Shown piece after piece: positions 38,645 through 51,200 of a stretch of DNA of 64,000 nt. Source of the stretch: Spiribacter vilamensis (GTDB lineage Bacteria > Pseudomonadota > Gammaproteobacteria > Nitrococcales > Nitrococcaceae); the NCBI RefSeq assembly GCF_004217415.1, contig NZ_SHLI01000001.1, forward strand, positions 1,054,001 to 1,118,000, given 5' to 3'. Numbering within the stretch: the stretch's first letter is position 1; each line of letters begins with the position of its first letter. Position numbers and translations under genes: made by a program. Below the pieces are notes generated by a model that was not told the origin of the DNA, ran no database searches, and saw only the letters and a program-made list of their open reading frames with translations.

Positions 38645-38665
38645 GCAGGCTTGTGACAAGCCTGC
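38645..38665 (+). terminator. strong hairpin after the SDR gene
   Basis: GCAGGCTTGT and ACAAGCCTGC are perfect inverted repeats around a single G, so at least 9 pairs close in RNA. It lies 8 bases past the SDR stop, and ends the ubiG operon. No T-run follows, so termination may be partial. Confidence 0.55.
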
Positions 38666-38713
38666 GCGAAGTGCAAGCATGCGCAACATTTGAACACGAC
38701 TGGAGACAATTAC

Positions 38714-39187
38714 ATGGGATTTGCCCTATCGGCAATGCAGGCACGCAGTAACGCCTTTGGCCCCCAGCAGCCGATTCCGGTGCAGTACACCGGCGAGGGT
38801 AACGACGTCGCTCCACCGCTCCACTGGACCGGCGCGCCCGAGGGGACCGAGGGCTTCGCGGTGATCTGCCACGACCCCGATGCCCCCCTCATCAGCCCCG
38901 GCAGCTACGGCTTCGTACACTGGGTGTACTACAACATACCGCGGGATGTGACCGCCCTCGAGGAGGGTAGCGAGGCCTATACGCAGGGCGTCACCGACTT
39001 CGGCCGCCAGGCTTACGGAGGGCCGATGCCGCCGGAGGGACACGGCGTTCACAACTACTATTTCTGGGTGCTGGCGCTCGACCAGTCGCTGCAGCTGGAG
39101 CCCGGTCTGACGATGCGCCAGTTCCTCGAGCAGGTCGAGCCGCATGTCATCGGCATGAGCCGTGTCATCGGAACCTACGAGCGCTGA
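38714..39187 (+). CDS. YbhB/YbcL family Raf-kinase-inhibitor-like protein
   Basis: A 157-residue phosphatidylethanolamine-binding-protein (PEBP) fold protein. ICHDPDAPLISPGSYGFVHW carries the conserved DPDAP ligand motif, and PPEGHGVHNYYFWVLALD is the second conserved site. Function in bacteria is not settled. No signal peptide is seen, so cytoplasmic. The ATG at 38714 has GGAG upstream. It overlaps the convergent glycosylase by 13 bases. Confidence 0.9.
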   Translation: MGFALSAMQARSNAFGPQQPIPVQYTGEGNDVAPPLHWTGAPEGTEGFAVICHDPDAPLISPGSYGFVHWVYYNIPRDVTALEEGSEAYTQGVTDFGRQAYGGPMPPEGHGVHNYYFWVLALDQSLQLEPGLTMRQFLEQVEPHVIGMSRVIGTYER

Positions 39188-39849
39188 ACACCCGCCCCGC
39201 CGTAAGCACACGCCGGCTGCAGGGGACACCACTCGCAGTGCGGCGAACGCGGCCGGCAGTAGTCCTTGCCCAGCGCGACGATCAGGGCATGGGCCTCGTT
39301 GAAGCGCCTCGCATCACGCGGTAGCGCGGCGTGAAAAGCCGACTGCAACGGCTCGTAACCGATATCGGGTGGCACCACGCCAACCCGCGAGAATATCCGC
39401 CGCGTATAGGCATCCACGACAAACACGGGCCGGTTGAAGCCGTAGAGCAGCACATCGTCCACGCTCTCCGGACCGAGGCCTTTCACCGCCAGCAGCGCCT
39501 CCCGGGCGGCTCCGGTTTCCATGGCTTGCAGCCCCGCCTCACCCCCGAGTTCGAGCCAGGTCTCGCAGGCGGCCGTCAGACGCTGCGCCTTGACGTTGTA
39601 GTAGCCGCTCGGGCGGATGCATTCGCGTAGCGCATCCGCCGGCGCGTTGACGATTGCCGTGGCCGAGAGCCAGTCGCGAGCGCGGAGCCGGGCGATGGCC
39701 TGCTCGACATTGCGCCAGGCGGCGTTCTGGGTCAGTACCGCGCCGACGAGCACCTCGAATGCGGTCTCGGCGGGCCACCAGTCCTGCGGGCCGAAGGCCT
39801 CGGAGAGCCGGTCCAGCAGCCCGGGCAGTTCTCCGTGTTCGATCGCCAT
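39175..39849 (-). CDS. endonuclease III-related DNA glycosylase (MagIII-like)
   Basis: A 224-residue HhH-GPD base-excision protein. The HhH is KGLGPESVDDVLLYG and the catalytic Asp is Asp146 in VVDAYTRR. The Lys used by endonuclease III as a lyase is replaced by Glu128, a pattern seen in MagIII 3-methyladenine glycosylases. Four cysteines (198, 205, 208, 214) with C-x6-C-x2-C-x5-C spacing hold a 4Fe-4S cluster. It is the last gene of the trpS-scpA-scpB-rluB run. Confidence 0.83.
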   Translation of the reverse strand: MAIEHGELPGLLDRLSEAFGPQDWWPAETAFEVLVGAVLTQNAAWRNVEQAIARLRARDWLSATAIVNAPADALRECIRPSGYYNVKAQRLTAACETWLELGGEAGLQAMETGAAREALLAVKGLGPESVDDVLLYGFNRPVFVVDAYTRRIFSRVGVVPPDIGYEPLQSAFHAALPRDARRFNEAHALIVALGKDYCRPRSPHCEWCPLQPACAYGGAGVQRS

Positions 39850-39855
39850 GGCCGG

Positions 39856-40677
39856 TCAGCGGCGCCGGCCGCGGGGCCCGCTACCGCGAGTGCCCGGCTT
39901 GCGAGTCCCGGCGGCGGACGTTTCCGGCGTTGCATCGGCCAGGCCCACCCGGTTGGCGAGATCGCGGATCTCGCCGGGTGTCAGTGACTGGTATTGCCCC
40001 TCGCGGAGTCGTGGCGGCATCTCGTAGGGACCGTACTGGACCCGGATCAGGCGACTCACCTGCACGCCCTGCGACTCCCAGAGCCGGCGTACCAGCCGAT
40101 TCTTGCCCTCGCGCACTCTGACCCGGTACCAGCGGTTGGCCTGCTCGCCGGGATCGAGGGCCTTGATCGATTCGAACGCCGCCTTGCCATCATCGAGCAT
40201 CACACCGTCGAGTAGCCGCTGATAAACGCCCTCCTCGACCGGGCCGTAGATCCGCACGGCGTAGTCCCGCGCCATCTCGTAGGAAGGATGCGCCAGTCGG
40301 TTGGCGAGATCGCCGTCGGTAGTGAGCAGCAGCAGGCCGGAGCTGTTGATATCGAGGCGGCCCACCGATAGCCAGCGGCCGGACTTCGGCCGTGGCAGCC
40401 GCGGAAAGATGGTCTTGCGCCCCTCGGGATCGTGACGGGTGACGAGCTCGCCGGTCGGCTTGTGGTAGGCGATCACCTCGCGCTCGCCGGGTGACCGGGC
40501 GGCCGCGCCCACAAGCCGGCCATCGACGCGGATGCGAGCCTGGTCATCCACCCGGTCACCCAGCGTCGCGCGGTGACCGTTCACCTCGACGCGGCCGTCA
40601 TCGATTTGCCGTTCCATCTCGCGGCGCGAGCCGATCCCGGCGCGGGCGAGGACTTTCTGCAGTTTCTCCGAGGTCAT
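39856..40677 (-). CDS. rluB: 23S rRNA pseudouridine synthase B
   Basis: Makes pseudouridine in 23S rRNA. 273 residues: an S4 RNA-binding domain (EKLQKVLARAGIGSRREMER) followed by the RsuA/RluB catalytic domain with the Asp in GRLDINSSGLLLLTTDGDLA. The basic glycine/arginine tail is common in RluB. It overlaps scpB by 4 bases, a common arrangement. Confidence 0.92.
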   Translation of the reverse strand: MTSEKLQKVLARAGIGSRREMERQIDDGRVEVNGHRATLGDRVDDQARIRVDGRLVGAAARSPGEREVIAYHKPTGELVTRHDPEGRKTIFPRLPRPKSGRWLSVGRLDINSSGLLLLTTDGDLANRLAHPSYEMARDYAVRIYGPVEEGVYQRLLDGVMLDDGKAAFESIKALDPGEQANRWYRVRVREGKNRLVRRLWESQGVQVSRLIRVQYGPYEMPPRLREGQYQSLTPGEIRDLANRVGLADATPETSAAGTRKPGTRGSGPRGRRR

Positions 40678-41207
40678 TCTTTCCCCTGTTCCGGGCTGTC
40701 CATCAGTGCGGGTAATTCGCTCAGGCTACTGAGATTGAAGTGATCGAGGAAGTCGCGCGTGGTGGCGAACACCGCCGGCCGCCCGGGACTGTCCCGATGC
40801 CCGGCCACCCGGATCCAGCCCCGGTCCTGCAGCGTGTTCATCACCGAGGTGCTGGGCGGTACCCCGCGAATCGCCTCGATCTCGGCGCGCGTCACCGGTT
40901 GCCGATAGGCGATAATCGCCAGCGTCTCGAGCACTGCGCGCGAGTAGCGCGCCGGTTTTTCCTCCCGGAGGCGCGCCACCCAGGGGGCGTAGCGCTCGGG
41001 GACCTGCAGGCGCCAGCCGTTCGCCACCCGCTGCAGCTCGACGCCACGATCGCTCAGTTGCCGATCGAGTCGCGCCAGCGCCGCCTCCAGGGTGGCCCGA
41101 TCCGGCGGCACATCGCCGAACAAGGCCTGCAGCTGGTGGATATCCAGCGGCGTCCCCGCGGCGAGCAGCGCCGCCTCGATAATGCGCTCGAGGCCGGGAT
41201 CATCCAT
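40674..41207 (-). CDS. scpB: segregation and condensation protein B
   Basis: A 177-residue winged-helix partner of ScpA in the SMC condensin complex. ARYSRAVLETLAIIAYRQPV followed by TRAEIEAIRGVPPSTSVMN is the ScpB hallmark. The ATG at 41207 lies 8 bases inside scpA; the open frame reaches 41297 but the extra residues do not match. The smc gene is in the same window. Confidence 0.94.
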   Translation of the reverse strand: MDDPGLERIIEAALLAAGTPLDIHQLQALFGDVPPDRATLEAALARLDRQLSDRGVELQRVANGWRLQVPERYAPWVARLREEKPARYSRAVLETLAIIAYRQPVTRAEIEAIRGVPPSTSVMNTLQDRGWIRVAGHRDSPGRPAVFATTRDFLDHFNLSSLSELPALMDSPEQGKE

Positions 41208-41979
41208 GCGGTTGGCGGGCACGCAGGTAGAGTGGCGCCAGCGGCTCGGACTGGACCAGCTCCAGCAGCCGGGCCTTGAGCAGCTCGAGAACGGCAAGAA
41301 AAGTTACCACCACGCCGGCGCGCCCCTCCCGGGCGTCGAGCAGATCCGTCAGCACCACGAACCGATCGCCGTCGACGAGCGCCAGCGTCTCGCTCATGCG
41401 CTCGCGCACCGAGAGCGCCTCGCGCCGGATCGCATGGTGACGGTTCAACGCCGCCCGCTCCATGACCGCGGCAAAGGCGTCGCGCAGCTCGTCCACTCCG
41501 ACCCGGGGCGCCGGTCCCGGCACCCGTTCCATCGATTCGGCGACGCGGGCGGGCGCCAGTTCGCGGCCCATCCGCGGCAACGCGTCCAGCCGCTCACCGG
41601 CATCACGGAACTGCTCGTACTCGCGCAGTCGGCGCACCAGCTCGGCGCGCGGATCGGGGTCGTCTTCTTCGTCACGGGCGGGCGTGCGGGGCATGAGCAT
41701 CCGCGACTTGATCTCGGCGAGCATTGCGGCCATGACGAGATAATCCGAGGCAAGTGCCAGGCGTTTCCCGGTCATCAGGTCGACGTAGTGCATGTACTGA
41801 TCGGTGATTCGGGCGATGGGGATATCGAGGATATCGAGGTTCTGGCGCCGAATCAGGTACAGGAGCAGATCGAGCGGGCCCTCGAAGGTCTCGAGAAACA
41901 CCTCGAGGGCATCCGGCGGGATAAACAGATCGCGGGGCAGCTCGTGGTAGGGCTCGCCCCGCACCGTGGCGATTGTCAT
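41200..41979 (-). CDS. scpA: segregation and condensation protein A
   Basis: The 259-residue kleisin that bridges the two SMC heads. FEGPLDLLLYLIRRQNLDIL is the N-terminal signature, and the C-terminal winged helix is shown by VVTFLAVLELLKARLLELVQ. It overlaps trpS by 4 bases and scpB by 8. Confidence 0.95.
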   Translation of the reverse strand: MTIATVRGEPYHELPRDLFIPPDALEVFLETFEGPLDLLLYLIRRQNLDILDIPIARITDQYMHYVDLMTGKRLALASDYLVMAAMLAEIKSRMLMPRTPARDEEDDPDPRAELVRRLREYEQFRDAGERLDALPRMGRELAPARVAESMERVPGPAPRVGVDELRDAFAAVMERAALNRHHAIRREALSVRERMSETLALVDGDRFVVLTDLLDAREGRAGVVVTFLAVLELLKARLLELVQSEPLAPLYLRARQPHG

Positions 41980-43199
41980 CGCTGTCGGTAGTCCAGCCCG
42001 ATGGCGGCACGCACCTCCGTCATGGTCTCGCGCGCCACGCCACGGGCCCGGTCACAGCCATCGCTGATGATCTGCTGGACATGGCCCGGATCGGCCTCCA
42101 GCGCGGCCGCCCGCTCCCGAATGGGTGCCACTTCGGCCTGCATGGCCTCGATAAGCGGCTTTTTGCAATCGAGACAGCCGATTCCCGCCGACCGGCAGCC
42201 GTTCTCGACCCACGCGCGGGTGGCATCGTCGGCGTAGACCTTGTGCAGATCGAACACCGGGCATTTCTCCGGCTCGCCCGGGTCGATCCGTCGAACCCGG
42301 GCCGGATCGGTGGGCATGGTGCGGATCTTGCGGTCGATATCGGCATCCGATTCGCGTAGCGACAGGGTGTTGCCGTACGACTTCGACATCTTGCGCCCGT
42401 CGAGGCCGGGCATCCGCGGGGAGTGGGTCAGCAGCGCCTCCGGCTCGCTGAGCACATTCCGCCCGCCGCCATCGAGATAGCCCACGAGGCGCGCGCGGTC
42501 GGCGATGGTGAGATTCTGCTGGCTCTCGAGAAGGGCCCTGCCCTCGCCGAGCGCATCCGTATCGCCCGCCTCCTGGTAGCGGCGGCGCAGCGAGCGATAG
42601 AGCCGGGCCTGCTTTTTGCCCATTTTGCTGATCGCCGACTCGGCCTTGTCCTCGAACCCGGGCTCGCGACCGAACAGGTGATTGAAGCGACGTGCCAGTT
42701 CACGGGTCAGCTCGACGTGCGAGACCTGGTCCTCGCCCACCGGAACGCCACTGGCGCCGTAGATGAGGATATCGGCGCTCTGCAAAACCGGGTAGCCGAG
42801 AAAGCCATAGGTCGCCAGGTCGCGATCGCGCAGTTCGGCGATCTGATCCTTGTAGGTCGGCACCCGCTCGAGCCAGCCCAGCGGCGCGATCATCGACAGC
42901 AGTAGATGCAACTCGGCGTGCTCCATCACCCGCGACTGGATGAACAGCGTCGCGAGGTTCGGATTGACGCCGGTTGCGAGCCAGTCGACCACCATGTCCC
43001 AGACGCTCTGCGAGATCACCTCGCGGTTTTCGTAGGCGGTCGTCAGTGCATGCCAGTCGGCCACGAAGAAAAAGCAGTCGTGCGAGGCCTGCAGGTCGAC
43101 CCAGTTGCGCAGCACGCCGTGATAATGGCCCAGATGAAGGCGCCCGGTGGGGCGCATGCCGGAGAGGATGCGATCGCGGCTGGCAGGGGATTGGCTCAA
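41976..43199 (-). CDS. trpS: tryptophanyl-tRNA synthetase
   Basis: Charges tRNA-Trp. 407 residues from a TTG start at 43199 with GGAGG six bases upstream. The HIGH-type motif is GRLHLGHYHG and the KMSKS motif is GRKMSKSYGNT. GMRPTGRLHLGHY follows closely after the start, as in the family. The frame is open upstream without stop to 43898 but that part is the antisense of yciO. About 60 residues longer than E. coli TrpS (334), owing to an extra stretch before KMSKS that some groups have. Confidence 0.93.
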   Translation of the reverse strand: MSQSPASRDRILSGMRPTGRLHLGHYHGVLRNWVDLQASHDCFFFVADWHALTTAYENREVISQSVWDMVVDWLATGVNPNLATLFIQSRVMEHAELHLLLSMIAPLGWLERVPTYKDQIAELRDRDLATYGFLGYPVLQSADILIYGASGVPVGEDQVSHVELTRELARRFNHLFGREPGFEDKAESAISKMGKKQARLYRSLRRRYQEAGDTDALGEGRALLESQQNLTIADRARLVGYLDGGGRNVLSEPEALLTHSPRMPGLDGRKMSKSYGNTLSLRESDADIDRKIRTMPTDPARVRRIDPGEPEKCPVFDLHKVYADDATRAWVENGCRSAGIGCLDCKKPLIEAMQAEVAPIRERAAALEADPGHVQQIISDGCDRARGVARETMTEVRAAIGLDYRQR

Positions 43200-43243
43200 G
43201 ATGACCTCCGCTTGGAATATTTGCCTGTGCGCATGATAGCGGA

Positions 43244-43867
43244 TCAGGTCTCGAAAACGTGGGCATCCCCCGCGCCGCGGCGGATGACCTCCGGATGCTC
43301 GCCACTGAGGTCCACCACGGTGCTCGGCTCGAGCCCGCCGGGACCGCCATCGATTACGGCATCGACCTGTTTGCCCAGCCGCTCGCGCATATCCACCGGA
43401 TCGGTCATGGGAACGGTCTCGCCCGGCAACAGCAGCGTGGTCGTGGTCAGCGGCTCGCCGAGCGCCTCGAGCAGCGCCTGGGCGACGGGATGATCGGGCA
43501 CCCGGATGCCGATGGTCTTGCGCCGGGTGTGCTGGACCCGGCGCGGGACTTCCGCCGTGGCCCGCAACACGAACGTATAGGGCCCCGGCACATGGGCCTT
43601 CAGCAAACGGAAGGCGTTGTTGTCGAGCCGGGTGTAACTGCCGATATCGGAGAGATCGCGACACGCGAGCGTGAAGTGGTGGCGCTCCTCGAGGCCACGG
43701 AGCTGGCGGATCCGGTCGATCGCGGATTTCTCGCCCATGGCGCAGCCGAGCGCATAGGTCGTCCCGGTCGGATAGATGACAACACCCCCCTGCCGGATTA
43801 TCTCCACGGCGCGGTGGACAAGCCGCGGCTGAGGCGTGTGGGGATGGATCTCGAAGTACTGGCTCAT
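43244..43867 (-). CDS. yciO: YciO/YrdC-like (Sua5 family) protein
   Basis: A 207-residue protein of the YrdC fold. [18 protein letters not shown] is the YrdC-family opening, and [19 protein letters not shown] matches YciO. The related TsaC forms threonylcarbamoyl-AMP for t6A; YciO is a close paralogue whose role is less clear. The ATG at 43867 has GAGGAG upstream. Divergent from yciI. Confidence 0.88.
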   Translation of the reverse strand: MSQYFEIHPHTPQPRLVHRAVEIIRQGGVVIYPTGTTYALGCAMGEKSAIDRIRQLRGLEERHHFTLACRDLSDIGSYTRLDNNAFRLLKAHVPGPYTFVLRATAEVPRRVQHTRRKTIGIRVPDHPVAQALLEALGEPLTTTTLLLPGETVPMTDPVDMRERLGKQVDAVIDGGPGGLEPSTVVDLSGEHPEVIRRGAGDAHVFET

Positions 43868-43936
43868 GGTGAGCTCCTCTGGTGTCGACACGACACAAGT
43901 ATGGTAGCGTTTTTGGATAGTAACGGACGGGATGCT

Positions 43937-44236
43937 ATGTACTACGCGATCATCAGTGAAGACGTCGACGACAGCGCGGAGCGCCGTGCCGGCGCACGCA
44001 ACGACCACATCGCGCGACTCGAACAGCTGCGCGACGAGGGGCGTTTGCTGGTCGCCGGGCCGACGCCGGCGATCGATGCCCCCGATCCCGGCGAGGCGGG
44101 CTTCAGCGGCAGCGTCGTGATCGCCGAGTTCGAATCGCTCGCCACCGCCCGCGCCTGGGCCGACGACGATCCGTATGTCGCCGCCGGCGTGTACCGGGAC
44201 GTGACCGTCAAACCCTTTCGCAAGGCCCTGCCATGA
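43937..44236 (+). CDS. yciI: YciI-like small protein
   Basis: A 99-residue alpha/beta protein of the YciI/DGPF family. [20 protein letters not shown] opens it, with [19 protein letters not shown]. The conserved His is present. The exact reaction is unknown. It overlaps bolA by 4 bases. Confidence 0.88.
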   Translation: MYYAIISEDVDDSAERRAGARNDHIARLEQLRDEGRLLVAGPTPAIDAPDPGEAGFSGSVVIAEFESLATARAWADDDPYVAAGVYRDVTVKPFRKALP

Positions 44237-44547
44237 CCGATATCCCGCGCAGCGAGCGCCCGGCAATGATCCGCGAGCGCCTCCACCGGGCCCTGTCCAT
44301 CGAGTCGCTCGAGGTCGAGGACGACAGCCATCGCCACGCCGGGCACACCGGCGCACAGGCGGGTGGCGGCCATTACAACCTGCGCATTGTCAGTGACGAT
44401 TTCGCGGGGCAGCGCCGGTTGCAACGCCATCGGCAGGTCTACGATGCGATGGGTGATGCGATGCGCAACGACTGCATCCATGCCCTCAGCATCGAGGCGC
44501 TGACGCCGGGCGAGGCCCAGTCACAGCCACATCATCAAAGCGAGTAA
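44233..44547 (+). CDS. bolA: BolA family protein
   Basis: A 104-residue BolA-fold protein, with [20 protein letters not shown] followed by RHRQVYDAM, which holds the conserved FxGxxxxxRHRxVY-type signature. BolA proteins work with monothiol glutaredoxins in Fe-S handling, and BolA is also linked to envelope stress. Four bases overlap yciI; the parvulin starts 4 bases after it. Confidence 0.92.
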   Translation: MTDIPRSERPAMIRERLHRALSIESLEVEDDSHRHAGHTGAQAGGGHYNLRIVSDDFAGQRRLQRHRQVYDAMGDAMRNDCIHALSIEALTPGEAQSQPHHQSE

Positions 44548-44551
44548 CTGC

Positions 44552-45394
44552 ATGCATTTCCCCCCGCTCAAAGCCTTCGGACTGACCATTCCGGCACTCG
44601 CCCTCACCCTCGGACTGGGCGTTGCCCAGGCGCAGGACGAGGTCGAGACCCGGGTCCTTGCCGAGATCAACGGCGAGACCATCACCGAGCGCGAACTCGA
44701 TCAGCTGGTCTCACAGCAGACCCAGGGCCAGTCCGAGATCCCGCCGACCCAGCGTCGTCAGTTCCTCGAGGAGATCATCAACCTGATGCTGCTCGCCCAG
44801 GCAGGCGATGAAGCCGATATCGACGAGTCGCCCGACGTGGCCGCGCAGCTGAACAACGACCGGCGTCGAACGCTGGCCCAGGCCTTCGTGCGCCAGCTAA
44901 CCGAGGACGAACCGGTGGAAGAATCGGTGCTGCGCGAGCGCTACGAGACGCAGTATGGCGGCGCGGCGCCGAAGGAGTACAAGGCGCGCCATATCCTCGT
45001 TTCCGACCGCGAACAGGCGGCGGCCATCATCGATCGGCTCGCCGACGGTGAGTCGTTTACCGAGCTGGCGGGCCAGTACTCGGAGGACGGCACCTCGCGC
45101 GACGGCGGCAACCTCGGCTGGTTCGCGCCGGGCGATATGGTCGGTCCGTTCTCGGAGGCGGTCACTGAGCTCGAGCCCGGCGCGGTGACCGACGAGCCGG
45201 TGCAGACGCGGTTCGGATTCCACGTCATCCGCCTCGACGACACCCGCGAGACCGAGGCGCCGGCCTTCTCCGATGTAGCCAGCGATCTGCGGATGAGCGT
45301 CATTAACGAGCGGATCCAGGCCGAGCTGCAGGCGCTCCGCGAGGATGCGGAGATCGACTACGAGGCCAACTGGGCGAAGCCGGACAACGGCTAG
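44552..45394 (+). CDS. periplasmic parvulin-type peptidyl-prolyl isomerase
   Basis: A 280-residue secreted folding helper. A signal peptide ends GVAQAQ near residue 27, then a SurA-like N-terminal helix region, and the parvulin domain with KEYKARHILVSDREQA and DGGNLGWFAPGDMVGPFSEA. It is smaller than SurA (about 430, two parvulin domains) and PpiD. Ends one base before the convergent ligA. Operon yciI-bolA-ppi. Confidence 0.92.
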   Translation: MHFPPLKAFGLTIPALALTLGLGVAQAQDEVETRVLAEINGETITERELDQLVSQQTQGQSEIPPTQRRQFLEEIINLMLLAQAGDEADIDESPDVAAQLNNDRRRTLAQAFVRQLTEDEPVEESVLRERYETQYGGAAPKEYKARHILVSDREQAAAIIDRLADGESFTELAGQYSEDGTSRDGGNLGWFAPGDMVGPFSEAVTELEPGAVTDEPVQTRFGFHVIRLDDTRETEAPAFSDVASDLRMSVINERIQAELQALREDAEIDYEANWAKPDNG

Positions 45395-45395
45395 C

Positions 45396-48196
<2,801 letters not shown>

Positions 48197-48250
48197 TCCA
48201 TGTCCCATTCCCGCTAACGGGTCTCAGGTTGCAACGCCGTCTGTCTCAAC

Positions 48251-51200
48251 TCAAGTATCGGCGTTGGTCATTTCCACCGCCGCGGCCACATCGACTGTCA
48301 CCAGTCGCGATACGCCGGGCTCCGCCATGGTTACACCGGCGAGGTGACTCGCCGCCTCCATGGTGATCCGGTTGTGGGTGATCACGATGAACTGGACGCG
48401 ATCGGACAGGGTTCGCAGCAGATCGCAGAAACGGCCGACATTGGCCTCGTCGAGGGGCGCATCGACCTCGTCGAGCATGCAGAACGGCGCCGGGTTGAGC
48501 TCGAAGATCGCGAACACCAGAGCCACGGCCGCCAGTGCCTTCTCGCCCCCGGACAGCAGATGGATATTGGTGATGCGCTTACCCGGCGGACGCGCCATCA
48601 GGGTCACCCCGGTCTCGAGAAGATCCGCCCCGGTCAGCTCCAGATAGGCCTCGCCGCCGCCGAAAAGCGTCGGGAAGAGTCGCTGCAGACCGGCACTGAC
48701 CTCGTCAAATGTCGCCTGGAAACGCTCACGGGTCTCGCGGTCGATGCGCTGGATGGCGTTCTCCAGCGTCTCCAGCGCGGCGTTCAGGTCGGTGTGCTGG
48801 GCATCGAGGTAGTCCTTGCGCTCGGCGAGTTCCGCCTGCTCGTCGATAGCCGCCAGGTTGATCGGCCCGAGTGCCTCGATCGCACCGGAAAGGCGCTCCA
48901 GCTCGGCGACATGATCGGATTCGCGGGCATCGCTGGACAGATCCCGCGCCACGGCATCGATCGTCACCGGCATCGACTCGAGCTCTTCGCGCCGGGTGGT
49001 GAGACGGGCCTCGATTTCGACACGGCGATGGCGGAGCGATTCGCAGGCCTCGCGGCGCTCACGCACCGCTTGTTCGGCCTCGAGTCGCTCGCGGTCGAGG
49101 CGGCGCAGCGCCTCCTCCCGATCATCCAGTGTCCGCCGCGCGTTCGCCAGTGCGGTTTCGCTCTCCGCGCGCTGCGCCAGCAGTGACTGGCGTTCCGCCT
49201 CGCGGGTTTGATCCGGATCGGCCAGCGCATCGATCGTTGTCTGTAACTCATCGACCCGCACCCGAAGGCGTTCATCCTGCTGCTCGAGTCGGGCAATCGC
49301 CTGTTCCCGGGACTGATGCGCGGTCCGGGCCCGCTCGAGCCGAAGCGCCACCGCCTGGCGCCGTTCGCGGGCCGTGGTGGCTGCCTCACGGGCGGCATCG
49401 AGGGCGGTCCGGGCCGATTGGCAATCATCGTCCACGGGGCGCCGACGCTGCGCGGCGGTATCCGCCTCGGCCCGGGCCTGGCGTTGCCTGCCCCGTGCGC
49501 CATCGAGCGCCGATGCACCCGCCGTCATCGCCTCGACCAGTTCCGCGCGCTCCGCCGACAGGCGCTCATGCTGCGCCCGGTCCGCGGCACGCCGCGTCTG
49601 TGCCGACTCGCGGCGGGCATGTGCCGCTGCCAGCTCCCGATCCAGCGCGTGCCGCCGGTCAAGCATTGCCTGGTGACGGGCATCGAGATCGTCGAGCCGG
49701 GTATCCACCACTCCCAGACGGGTCGCCGCGTCGTCGATTGCCGCCTGCGTCGACTCGATGCGATCGGTCACGACCTCGATCGCCCGGGCCCTGGCCACGA
49801 CACCGGCTTGCGGATCGTCGGGGGTTGCCCGCAGGCGCAGCCACCCCCGCCCGTACCAGTGCCCCTCGGGCGTGATGACCGACGCGCCGGGTGGCAGATC
49901 GGCAAGCCATTCCCGGGCCTGTTCGGCATCCGCGGCGCCATACACCCCGCGGAGTAGATCGATCGCGGCCTCGGGACCGGCCACCTGCGCGGCCAGCGAC
50001 CGCGGTGACGGAGCACTGTCGCGCGACGACATTGCCGACGGCGGGGCAAAAAGCATCACCTCGCCGCTCGTCGGCAGCGCCTGGCGGCCACCCGCCACCT
50101 CGGCATCCGTCGACTCGAGCGCCTGGAGCGCCCGCTCCAGCACCCACTCCACCGCCCGCTCCCAGCCCGGCGTGACATCGAGTTGATCGACCAGTCGCCG
50201 GCGGGCGTCAATGCCCCGATCGCTGAGCCAGCGGGCGATCGCCTGATCACTCCCCAGGGCCTCGTCCTGGAGTGTCTGCAGCGAGGTCAGCCGCGCCTGG
50301 TCACGCGTCAGTGCCGCGCGCTGCGCATCCAGCTCGGCCTGTATCGGATCGCGTTCCCCGCGTGTCTTCGCCAGGCTCTGGTCAATCATCGCCAGGCACT
50401 CGACCCGATCCGTCCGTTCCGATTCCAGCGCGTCGATTCGCTCACCGTCGTCGTCCGTGGTGTCCATCGCGGTGGTCTCGAGCGCCTGGCGTTCTGCATC
50501 GATGCGCTCGAGGCGCTGGTTCTGCTCCCGCTGGCGTGCCTCGATCTGCTCGATCCGCGTCTGCTCGAGCTCGTTCTGTCGCTCGGCATCGGCCTGCGCC
50601 CCGACCACGGCATCGCGCGCCTCCCGGGCCGCCTCGAGGCGGCGGGTGGCGGCCGTTACATCGGCGTCAGCCGCGCTCAGGACCCCGTCGGCCTCGGCAA
50701 GGCCCCGTGTCTCGGTGGCAATCGTCTGCGCCAGTGTCTGCGCCTCGCGACGGTCGTCGGCAAGGGCGGTGTCATTCTCCCGGATCGCCTCCCGGATCTG
50801 CTCGAGTTCGCGCTCACTGCGCGCCCGGGTATCGCGGTCATGCCGCAGCTGCTGCTCGAGCGCGGCGAGTGCCGAGCCCAATTCGTAATAACGGGCCTGG
50901 ACAGCGTTGAGGTGATCGCTGGATGCCGTCTGTTCGGCACGCAGCGACTCGGTATCACGCTCACTGCGTCGCTGCCCGGCCAGGCGCGCCTCGAGGGCGG
51001 TCTCCTCGGCGGCCAGCTCCGAGGCCAGCGTCGCGCTGTCCGCCTCGAGCCGACGGATACGCAACAATGTCAGTTCGACCTGGCGCTGACGCTCTTCGGC
51101 CTTGAGCGCCCGATAGCGCTCGGCGGTCCGGGCCTGGTCGTTGAGACGCTCGAGTCGCCGGGCAACCTCGCCGCGCATGTCCTCGAGGCGATCCAGATTC

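Noticed and set aside
43882-43891. GTGTCGACAC palindrome between yciO and yciI
   Set aside because: A 10-base palindrome is likely by chance in a GC-rich gap, with no other support.
43200-43898. N-terminal extension of trpS
   Set aside because: The frame stays open but lies antisense to yciO, and the residues do not match TrpS; the TTG with GGAGG at 43199 is better.
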